From: Leptospira montravelensis | Lineage (GTDB): Bacteria; Spirochaetota; Leptospiria; Leptospirales; Leptospiraceae | Reading direction: 5' to 3' | NCBI RefSeq assembly: GCF_004770045.1 | Contig: NZ_RQFO01000001.1 | Span: forward strand, 116,779 to 180,778 | Length of the DNA: 64,000 nt | Part shown: positions 57,524 to 64,000 of the stretch, piece by piece | Layout of the letters: each line of letters begins with the position of its first letter | Numbering within the stretch: position 1 is the first letter of the stretch | The notes under the pieces: model-generated | What the model was told of the DNA's origin: nothing | Seen by the model: the letters and a program-made list of their open reading frames with translations, nothing else | Databases searched by the model: none | Position numbers and translations under genes: made by a program

Positions 57524-58342
57524 TTATGCATAGTGCAATAATTCTTTACCAGCTTTGCGGAGTTCATGTTTTCCCTGAGACAAATGATTGCGAACTGCCT
57601 TCCTAGAAATTCCTAATAACTTTGCAATCTCACGTTCGGATAAAAAACTACGATCACAAGCTCTTACCCTTCTTAAAATCCAAATTTTCTTTTGTTTGAG
57701 ATACCAATTTCTGCGATTTGGATCGGAAACTTCGTAAAGTTTTCTGGTATACCGAGTGATCATTCCAGAGAGTCGAGCTAACAGTTGGCGTTGTCGAAAT
57801 CGTTTTTCTTCTAACTCACGAAAGAATGTTTCCACATCTTGATTGGTTTCGCGTAATTTCCAATGAAGGAGTTGGTTTAAATTTTGTTTCATCGGTAAAT
57901 CAAATTGTAAGGACAAAACTAAGGCGGTTAACGTTGGCAATTTTTCCAATTCCGCTTTTATTGGATTTGATCCTTCCCAAGTTTCCGAAGGAATTTCCTC
58001 ATTTGCAGGTTGGTCGTAGTTCCACAATTGCAAATAAAGTTCCCCTGTCTCAGAAATCTCTGTCCTACGAAATCGATTTCGGTATTGATTAAAGGCGTAT
58101 GTCACAAAAAAACCAAGAACATTCGTTATATGATAATTTAAACTAAGAGTCCACATTTTTGAGAATACTTCTAATATTGTAACTACCATTTCACAGCTTT
58201 CATCTTCCGTAATTTTTCTTTTTTTGGCCAGACGATCCACCATCCAAATAGGTAATTGTGTTTTTACAATGTTAGGGTCGTTAGAAACACGAGCTTCTTC
58301 GATTAAAGGTAAAATTTTTTCATCTAATATTTTTGGCAACAT
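57524..58342 (-). CDS. Sigma-70-like/HTH regulatory protein
   Basis: The 272-aa product has a C-terminal HTH of the sigma region 4 type (LSEREIAKLLGISRKAVRNHLSQGKHELRKAG). The N-terminal half is helical with weak similarity to sigma region 2 (VTYAFNQYRNRFRR). The middle (about 130-210) is unlike standard sigma factors. It may be a divergent sigma factor or a DNA-binding regulator. Neighbouring STAS and envelope genes suggest control of envelope genes. The long basic C-terminus fits DNA binding. Confidence 0.6.
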   Translation of the reverse strand: MLPKILDEKILPLIEEARVSNDPNIVKTQLPIWMVDRLAKKRKITEDESCEMVVTILEVFSKMWTLSLNYHITNVLGFFVTYAFNQYRNRFRRTEISETGELYLQLWNYDQPANEEIPSETWEGSNPIKAELEKLPTLTALVLSLQFDLPMKQNLNQLLHWKLRETNQDVETFFRELEEKRFRQRQLLARLSGMITRYTRKLYEVSDPNRRNWYLKQKKIWILRRVRACDRSFLSEREIAKLLGISRKAVRNHLSQGKHELRKAGKELLHYA

Positions 58343-58432
58343 GAGAGGAATTTATAATTCATCCGAAAAATAATGATACTACATTACTTATGATTTGTAG
58401 CATTGATTATCTGTTATGTGAACTTCGTAAGT

Positions 58433-59812
58433 TCAACTATGAACTTTTAGTTTTTTTTTGGAAATGATTAAGAGTGATACAGATAGAACGATATGAAATA
58501 AGTTAAAGAAAACAAATGGGAAAAAAGAAAACACCGAAACCCCAAGCGATGTAGACATAAAAGCACCGCAACTATTCCAAGGGATAAGTGGGGAAGTTAT
58601 GGTTCCAGAATCTTCCAAAGAACGTGAGATATCCTTTTCTGGGATTCCATTTTCTTCCGCAAGACTACGGAAAGCGCGAGCAGGAATCACTAATGATAAA
58701 TATTGGTCTGCAGTCACCATATTTAAAAGAAAAGCGGTGCCCATTGTAGATAATAAAATATCCGAGCGATCTTTGGCCCAGTTTTTAATCTGAATTAAAA
58801 TTTCCGCTAAATATCCGTAACCTTCCACTACAGCACCAAACCAAACAGCAGCGAAGATTAAAATTTCGGTCGGTAAAATGGCAACAACTCCCCCTCCACT
58901 TAAAAACCGGTCCAATACATCATTTCCTGAATGAGATTCAAATCCAAACACTAATGTCCTAACAATATCTAAATGGAAACCGGATTCCATTACACTAAAT
59001 GTAATGGCAGATACAATTCCAAGTGCCAATGAAATTCTAATATGTAACTTAAATAATGCGGATCCAAATACCAAAATGACCGGAATGAATTTTAACCAGG
59101 AAATTTGGTGAGTAACCTCAGGTAATAAATGATTTGATTGCAAAGTGGAATCATAAACCCGATTCACATCCCAAACATACAGATTCAGAATATAAAATCC
59201 AAAAATAGCCACTCCAAAACTAATACAAGTTGTCTTTAGCATATGCCTTATATGTGACCAAATAGGAACATGTGTTAGACTCGAAGCCAAATTGGTTGTA
59301 TCCGATAGAGGAGATAGTTTATCGCCAAAATAACATCCGCTCACAATGGCTCCTGCGGCCATTGCCTGAGGAAAAGATATTACTTCTGCTACACCCATAA
59401 GTGCAACACCAAGAGTACCCGCAGTAGTCCAAGAAGAACCTGAAACCATAGCAGCTATGGCAGAAACGATTGCCAAGGAAGGTAAAAAATAATCAGGTTG
59501 TAGAAACAGTATTCCTGTTTGTATCATAACTAGCAATACTCCCGCATAAGCCCAAGATGCAATGAGCATCCCTACAAAGAAAAGAATTTCCATTGCAGGT
59601 AATACAGAGAGAAAATTTTTACGGAAGGCTGATTTTAGAAAAAGTAGTTTTCGATCTCTTCTTTGCAGAAAAGATAAAACCCCCGCAACTAACAATGCCA
59701 TTGGATGAGGGAATGGAACCACCCAAACAAATCGAAAAAATAGAATCGAAAGAGTTAAATAAAGGAGTGGAGAAAGAGAGAAAAAAATGGAATGTGTTTT
59801 TTCTCTCTTCAT
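58433..59812 (-). CDS. nhaC: Na+/H+ antiporter, NhaC family
   Basis: The 459-aa membrane protein has about 11-12 helices. NhaC-family motifs are VSGSSWTTAGTLGVALMG, SGCYFGDKLSPLSDTTNLASS and TSPLIPWNSCGAFMSTSLG. It exchanges Na+ for H+ (some members take malate/lactate). It follows the NRAMP-related gene by 3 bp, so the two form an ion-transport operon. The exact ion is not proven. Confidence 0.87.
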   Translation of the reverse strand: MKREKTHSIFFSLSPLLYLTLSILFFRFVWVVPFPHPMALLVAGVLSFLQRRDRKLLFLKSAFRKNFLSVLPAMEILFFVGMLIASWAYAGVLLVMIQTGILFLQPDYFLPSLAIVSAIAAMVSGSSWTTAGTLGVALMGVAEVISFPQAMAAGAIVSGCYFGDKLSPLSDTTNLASSLTHVPIWSHIRHMLKTTCISFGVAIFGFYILNLYVWDVNRVYDSTLQSNHLLPEVTHQISWLKFIPVILVFGSALFKLHIRISLALGIVSAITFSVMESGFHLDIVRTLVFGFESHSGNDVLDRFLSGGGVVAILPTEILIFAAVWFGAVVEGYGYLAEILIQIKNWAKDRSDILLSTMGTAFLLNMVTADQYLSLVIPARAFRSLAEENGIPEKDISRSLEDSGTITSPLIPWNSCGAFMSTSLGVSVFSFFPFVFFNLFHIVLSVSLLIISKKKLKVHS

Positions 59813-59815
59813 ATT

Positions 59816-61072
59816 TTAAAGAAAGGTGATATTGATATAATAAATGGAAAAACCAAAAAGAAATAAAATTCCAAACCAAGATAATAAATTCATCCAAGGT
59901 TTTGGTCTCTCTTCTTTAGGAATTTCTTTTCCAAATAAAATCAAATGATGGATCAGGGCAAGAACAGGTGCATTTAAAAAAGAAACTGTAGTGGCAAAAT
60001 CCACCAAACTCTTCATATTCGTTCTAAAAAACATTAAAATTAAAATAGCACCCACACCCACGATGGTAATCCAATACCAGTAAAGTTTCTCTTTCGGAAT
60101 TTTTTCTAGCGGTTTAAATAAACGCCGACTTGCATTTGAGACCACTCGCGGATAGGCATCAAAACAAGTAAGCGTAGTGGAGAACATAGTGAAAAATGCG
60201 GCGATAAGAATGATAGGATAAGACCAAGATCCAATTGCGGTAGTATATAATTTTACTAACTCGGATGCAAAACTAACAGCTTGAGAAGAAAACTCTGCTC
60301 CAGTATTATACATCATGTTTGCACCTAATGCCAAAAAACAAACTGCTAGTAATGTAGTACCAATATAACCAATGTTAAAATCAATCATCGCATATTTCAT
60401 TGGCGGAAGTTTACCATCGGGAGTTTTTTTGGCAAGTGTCCAATCAGATTGCCATACTGCTGCTTCGATTGGGATTGGCATCCAACCCATTAGCGCAATT
60501 AAGAAAGCAACGTCACCTAATTCAGAAATAGAAAATGTTTTTCCTACAGTTTCCAATTTAGGGATAGCTGCATAAAAAGATAAAATCATCGCAACAATGG
60601 TAGAGACGGTTAAAAGAACCACAATCCACTTCATGAGTCCGTCGAGAGCTGCAAATTTTCCGATGGCAAGTAATAAAAAACAGAAAACCAATATGATGGC
60701 ACATAATATCCACGGTTCTAAGGTAATACCAAGTAGATTAGAAAATAATCCTGAAGTAACAAGAGTTACAGTAGCCACAATGATACACATTGTTCCGATT
60801 GAAATAAAGAAAAAAATCCAAACAGGCAATCGACCTAAGGCTTCGTATCCATCTAACAACGATTTTCCCGTTATAATCGTATACCTGGTTCCAACTACAA
60901 AAAACGGATACTTAATCAAATTGGCAAAGATCACAACAAAGAGGAGTCCATAACCATAGACTGCTCCCGCCCGAGTGGATTGCACAAGATGAGAAACACC
61001 AACGGCGGCACCGGCATACAAAAGTCCAGGTCCAAGATAAGCTAAAAAGGGAAATCGTCTCATTTTGGACAA
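59816..61072 (-). CDS. NRAMP-related membrane transporter lacking the DPGN and MPH motifs
   Basis: The 418-aa protein has about 11 helices and the NRAMP outline. Helix 1 reads GPGLLYAGAAVGVSHLVQST where typical NRAMPs have DPGN. Helix 6 reads GWMPIPIEAAVWQSDW where they have a Met-Pro-His-like site. Metal-site Asp, Asn and Met ligands therefore appear missing. Substrate may differ from Mn/Fe (for example Mg, or none known). It is co-transcribed with nhaC. Confidence 0.78.
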   Translation of the reverse strand: MSKMRRFPFLAYLGPGLLYAGAAVGVSHLVQSTRAGAVYGYGLLFVVIFANLIKYPFFVVGTRYTIITGKSLLDGYEALGRLPVWIFFFISIGTMCIIVATVTLVTSGLFSNLLGITLEPWILCAIILVFCFLLLAIGKFAALDGLMKWIVVLLTVSTIVAMILSFYAAIPKLETVGKTFSISELGDVAFLIALMGWMPIPIEAAVWQSDWTLAKKTPDGKLPPMKYAMIDFNIGYIGTTLLAVCFLALGANMMYNTGAEFSSQAVSFASELVKLYTTAIGSWSYPIILIAAFFTMFSTTLTCFDAYPRVVSNASRRLFKPLEKIPKEKLYWYWITIVGVGAILILMFFRTNMKSLVDFATTVSFLNAPVLALIHHLILFGKEIPKEERPKPWMNLLSWFGILFLFGFSIYYINITFL

Positions 61073-61101
61073 AGTGTAGTGGTTCGAAAGTTTTTGCTAC
61101 T

Positions 61102-63072
61102 CTATTCGAGTGTGGATCGATTCAAATAATGGAATAGAATTTCATTGAGTGCTAAAATATCAATCGGTTTGGGCAAAAATTGATCCATTCCAACTTCAAA
61201 ACATTTTTTCCGTTCCTCATACAAAGCACCGGCAGTCAGGGCAATGATGGGAACCTTTGAACCTGAAGGTTGTTTACGAATCTCAGTAGCTGCTTCCAAA
61301 CCATCCATGTTAGGCATTTGGACATCCATAAATACTAAATTGGGTATCAATTCGCGAAAGAATCGAACTCCCTCCAAACCGTCCACAGCCTCGATGATTT
61401 TAGCATTGGGAATGTATTTTTGAATCATCCGTTTTAAGAGTTCACGGTTCATCTTATTATCTTCCACGATTAATATATGGGGAGAGATATCAGTCAAAAC
61501 AGATTCTCGGTATTGCGCCAACTCTTCGTTTGGCACATTATTGTTAGCTCCCGAATCAAGGTCTGAATTTTCTTTGCCAAAATTACATTCGATAGAGAAA
61601 TGAAATTCTGATCCCACACCGACCTGTGATTTAACCTCAATAACCCCACCCATCAAATCTAACAAAGATTTGGTGATTTTTAGTCCTAACCCAGATCCAC
61701 CATATCTTCTCTTGGAATTAGTTTCTCCTTGCCAGAAGGATTGGAATAAATGCGACTTCTGTTCTTCCGAGATTCCAATTCCGGTGTCTTTGATCACGAA
61801 TTCTAATTTTGTTTTTTGAAAAGAGATTTCGGATGCATTTACTTTCAGTATTACGTCACCGACTTCTGTGAATTTTACTGCATTCCCTAAAAGGTTAATT
61901 AGGATTTGGCGTAACCTGGTTGCATCTACCAATATAATCTCAGGAATACCTTCTCCCGCTTCCAACCTCAAATTAATTCCTTTTTCATTTGCCTTCCAAC
62001 GCAAAACACCTAACGAATCATTAATGATTTGTTTTAAATTAGAAGTCACTTCATTTAAAACTAACTTTCCCGCTTCTATTTTAGAGATGTCCAAAACATC
62101 ATTGATAATTCCAAGAAGACCATGTGCACTACTAATTGCGTTCCTCACAAATTCTCGTTGGTCCGTGTCTAAGTTTGTAGTTAATAACAACTCATTAAAA
62201 CCGATTACACCATTCAACGGAGTTCGAATTTCATGGCTCATATTGGCAACAAATTCTGATTTTGCTTGATTCGCTCTTTCCGCCTCTTTAATTGCATTAC
62301 GCAAATGAAATTCCGCATTTTTGCGACCAGAAATATCGTTCACATGTACAACAAAATAAGATGGTTCGCCGTCTCTATTTTTCACTAAGGTGTTGGAGAT
62401 TTCAAACCAAAGGATTCTTTTATCTTTTGAAAAAAATCTCTTTTCATATATTATATTTTCTTTGGATCCGCTGAGCGCTAAATCCCGAAACGAATCAAAC
62501 AGTATTTTATCATCTTCATATGCAAACTCGTTTGTCTTTTTTCCCAGGAGTTCCGCTTCTTCATAACCTAACATCGCTATTAGTTTTTTATTAACACGTA
62601 TAAATTGTCCGTTTAGGTCTAAAATACAAACGCCCACACCAGCGTTATCAAAACTCATCCGAAATCTTTCTTCACTATCGACAAGTTCTTCTTTGATTTT
62701 GATTTCTTCCGTAATATCGCGATTGATTGCAATGATCCCAATTGTTTGGTCAGATTTGTCTTTCAAGAGACTTACGGCTGAGCGGATAGTTAATCTTTCT
62801 GAACGCTTAGTGTATTGGAATACTTCACCTTGCCAAATTCCGTTTGTCTGAAGTTCTACGATACGATTATCTCTGGTAGAATTACTTTGTACAGTTTTTA
62901 AAATAGTCATTGCAGATTTGCCTATGACTTCTTTGGCAGAGTATCCATATATACGTTCTGCAGCCAAATTCCAACTAGTGATACGAAATTCAAGATCTGT
63001 AACGATTACAGCATCATATAAGTATTGAAGAATCAGCGAAGAATAAACTTCACTTGGAATCAAATTATGCAT
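61102..63072 (-). CDS. PAS-PAS hybrid histidine kinase with C-terminal receiver
   Basis: The product is 656 aa if the ATG at 63072 is used, 669 aa from a TTG at 63111; neither has a strong Shine-Dalgarno. Order: PAS (about 20-125), PAS (about 145-250), HisKA with FVANMSHEIRTPLNG, HATPase with LINLLGNAVKFTE, IKDTGIGIS and YGGSGLGLKITKSL, and a receiver with MDVQMPNMDGLEA (phospho-Asp) and PKPID. No membrane helix, so it is cytosolic. It may pass phosphate to an Hpt protein elsewhere. A 19-bp palindrome lies upstream. Confidence 0.92.
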   Translation of the reverse strand: MHNLIPSEVYSSLILQYLYDAVIVTDLEFRITSWNLAAERIYGYSAKEVIGKSAMTILKTVQSNSTRDNRIVELQTNGIWQGEVFQYTKRSERLTIRSAVSLLKDKSDQTIGIIAINRDITEEIKIKEELVDSEERFRMSFDNAGVGVCILDLNGQFIRVNKKLIAMLGYEEAELLGKKTNEFAYEDDKILFDSFRDLALSGSKENIIYEKRFFSKDKRILWFEISNTLVKNRDGEPSYFVVHVNDISGRKNAEFHLRNAIKEAERANQAKSEFVANMSHEIRTPLNGVIGFNELLLTTNLDTDQREFVRNAISSAHGLLGIINDVLDISKIEAGKLVLNEVTSNLKQIINDSLGVLRWKANEKGINLRLEAGEGIPEIILVDATRLRQILINLLGNAVKFTEVGDVILKVNASEISFQKTKLEFVIKDTGIGISEEQKSHLFQSFWQGETNSKRRYGGSGLGLKITKSLLDLMGGVIEVKSQVGVGSEFHFSIECNFGKENSDLDSGANNNVPNEELAQYRESVLTDISPHILIVEDNKMNRELLKRMIQKYIPNAKIIEAVDGLEGVRFFRELIPNLVFMDVQMPNMDGLEAATEIRKQPSGSKVPIIALTAGALYEERKKCFEVGMDQFLPKPIDILALNEILFHYLNRSTLE

Positions 63073-63111
63073 CGCTTCGCAATACTTAAATGGAAGCAAA
63101 TAAAAACGCAA

Positions 63112-63553
63112 GCGAATACCTAGGCCAAAAAGGGAGGTCCGAAAAAATCATTTCCTATAAATAATTACACTCCTATCCGAATTTAGGAATTATACTTACT
63201 AATCTTTAAATTTTCTATGCCATAATAATAAAATTCTTCATTAGGAATCTATATTAACTAACCGTAATCATTACGGTTCACTGTATAAATCTATCATTCA
63301 TTTCTAAACGATTAGGAACAAACGATACTAACTTTTTAATGGAAAATCGCAAGTGCTCATCGGCTTTTTACGAAAAGCCTCACCCATTTCGCGAACGATT
63401 GGTTACCGACTGTAAATTGATAAAAAGAATTATATTATTAGATAGAAAAAGATTTTAACCCGCAATGCTGCGCAGTGACCCGTAGGGAACGAGCAGCTAA
63501 TTGTTTCATAGAAATGTTGGTTTTGTGATAAATCCACCCGGCAACAATGCCGG
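63112..63553. other. A+T-rich non-coding region with short repeat modules
   Basis: No supportable frame is seen. It contains a 19-bp palindrome (63260-63278), a small hairpin GGCTTTT-TACG-AAAAGCC (63362-63379), and a 22-nt module at 63385-63406 that matches 63789-63810 at 20 of 22 positions. Near 63477 is GACCCGTAGGGA, similar to GACCCATAGGGA in the inverted repeat at the window end. The modules look like dispersed intergenic repeats. Confidence 0.55.
63260..63278. promoter_or_regulatory. 19-bp perfect palindrome upstream of the hybrid kinase
   Basis: AACCGTAAT, one C, ATTACGGTT: nine perfect pairs around one base. It lies about 190 bp before the kinase start in A+T-rich DNA. This form suits a dimeric regulator binding site. 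The regulator is unknown. Confidence 0.5.
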
Positions 63554-63554
63554 A

Positions 63555-63586
63555 AAAAATAGAGCAAGACACCTTGCTCTATTTTT
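63555..63586. terminator. Strong bidirectional hairpin
   Basis: Arms 63555-63568 and 63573-63586 form a 14-bp perfect stem with loop ACAC, with A-rich and T-rich ends. It can act as a Rho-independent terminator in both directions. No gene end is directly adjacent, so it may end an RNA from either side. Confidence 0.7.
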
Positions 63587-63646
63587 GAGGCAGCGACCGC
63601 TACTGCGAGTCGCGGACGGCAGCCGGACCAAACAGCGCGGCCACAT

Positions 63647-63678
63647 ATAAAAAAAGCGTGAACCTAAGTCCACGCTTT
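63647..63678 (-). terminator. Rho-independent terminator, minus strand
   Basis: On the minus strand AAAGCGTGGAC pairs with GTTCACGCTTT (one G-U pair) around TTAG, followed by a T-run. It lies directly after the minus-strand 5S-like 3' end near 63692, so it probably ends a minus-strand RNA from the repeat region. Confidence 0.65.
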
Positions 63679-63691
63679 CCTATCGTTTATG

Positions 63692-63867
63692 AGTGCTAAC
63701 AGAGGCAACGTCCTACTTCCACCCCCACTCGCTTTTCCGCTCCGCGGGCGAGTGTCCGAGCCTTGCTCCCTATGGGTCGCAAGTCTGTCATTTCGCGAAC
63801 AATTGGTGACTAGCGGTACTATTGGGTTTGCTCAATGGGAGAGTAGGACGTTGCCGGGTTAGCACTT
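63692..63867. repeat. Imperfect inverted repeat with 5S-rRNA-like 3' ends
   Basis: Left arm 63692-63718 and right arm 63841-63867 are near-complementary (AGTGCTAAC, then GGCAACGTCCTACT). On the plus strand, 63815-63857 reads GGTACT, a short hairpin ATTGGG/CTCAAT, then TGGGAGAGTAGGACG and TTGCC, very like the 3' half of 5S rRNA. The left arm on the minus strand also reads AGTAGGACGTTGCC. The usual 5S 5' half (CCCATxCCGAAC) is missing. A hairpin CACTCGC/GCGAGTG lies at 63726-63754. A full 5S gene is not proven; it may be a 5S-derived repeat. Confidence 0.4.
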
Positions 63868-64000
63868 ATAACTCAATAAAAAAAGCCAGCCGCAAGGTTG
63901 GCTTTTTTTATGTACAAAATAAAATCCATTGAGCAAACCCAATAGTACCGCTAGTCACCAATTGTTCGCGAAATGACAGACTTGCGACCCATAGGGAGCA
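63764..64000. repeat. 75-nt perfect inverted repeat reaching the window edge
   Basis: 63764-63838 is exactly the reverse complement of 63926-64000, with an 87-nt spacer that holds the 5S-like 3' end and a terminator. The right arm may continue past the window. The pair could be an inverted duplication or two dispersed repeats in opposite directions. Confidence 0.85.
63878..63909 (+). terminator. Rho-independent terminator, plus strand
   Basis: GCCAGCC (63885-63891), tetraloop GCAA, GGTTGGC (63896-63902), then seven Ts, with seven As before the stem. It follows the plus-strand 5S-like 3' end by about 20 bp, as expected for a short RNA gene. Confidence 0.8.

Noticed and set aside
63587..63646. 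Possible tRNA or small RNA between two hairpins
   Set aside because: No cloverleaf or T-loop sequence could be found; the stretch is G+C-rich with short palindromes only.

Overview
This window is most likely chromosomal DNA of a Leptospira, probably from the saprophytic clade. The evidence is the gene content. There are spirochaete-type motility genes (fliJ with an flbB-like gene, and flhF, flhG, a FliA/WhiG sigma factor and fapA in one run). They sit beside lipid A and O-polysaccharide genes (lpxK, ugd, wzm/wzt), which Borrelia and Treponema lack. Many short-lipobox lipoproteins, A+T-rich DNA and TTG/GTG starts also fit. The species call is inference; no 16S gene is present.

Layout. 1-1.5 kb: a truncated 7TM histidine kinase. 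1.5-10.6 kb: motility block, with fliJ-flbB on + and, on -, flhF-flhG-ORF158-fliA-fapA-ORF96-SwrB-like-remA-gmk. 10.8-18.6 kb: tRNA modification as a split MnmC (mnmD/mnmC2), lpxK, hisE, a secreted thioredoxin-like protein, ugd and a Wzt/Wzm exporter. 18.9-30.4 kb: secreted or outer-membrane proteins of unknown function, a receiver protein with a HEAT-repeat protein, glycogen phosphorylase, a DUF192 lipoprotein, an enoyl-CoA hydratase-like enzyme, a membrane PP2C/RsbU-type phosphatase, a secreted HExxH protein and a predicted beta-barrel.

30.5-40.2 kb: a tight chemotaxis operon (MCP, CheW, CheA, CheB, a degenerate kinase-like protein, two CheY-like receivers, a 7TM-PAS histidine kinase). It has no cheR, and its CheA linker carries four EFGLF repeats. 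40.2-45.5 kb: purM, murI, an aminotransferase, an HtrA protease and a lipoprotein aminopeptidase.

45.5-58.3 kb is the most unusual part. A minus-strand run encodes a sigma-like HTH protein, a STAS protein, a 1010-aa AsmA/YdbH-like protein, a lipoprotein resembling a YnbE-YdbL fusion (DUF1318), and a 2649-aa lipoprotein. The last combines a TolB-like propeller, a very long TPR array and a C-terminal CHAT-like fold that appears to have lost both catalytic residues. I read it as a candidate cell-envelope (lipid-bridge) system of unknown detail.

58.4-63.1 kb: an NhaC-type antiporter, an NRAMP-related transporter without the usual metal-site motifs, and a PAS-PAS hybrid histidine kinase. 63.1-64 kb: non-coding DNA with a 19-bp palindrome, three strong hairpin terminators, a 5S-rRNA-like 3' end and a 75-nt perfect inverted repeat that reaches the window edge.
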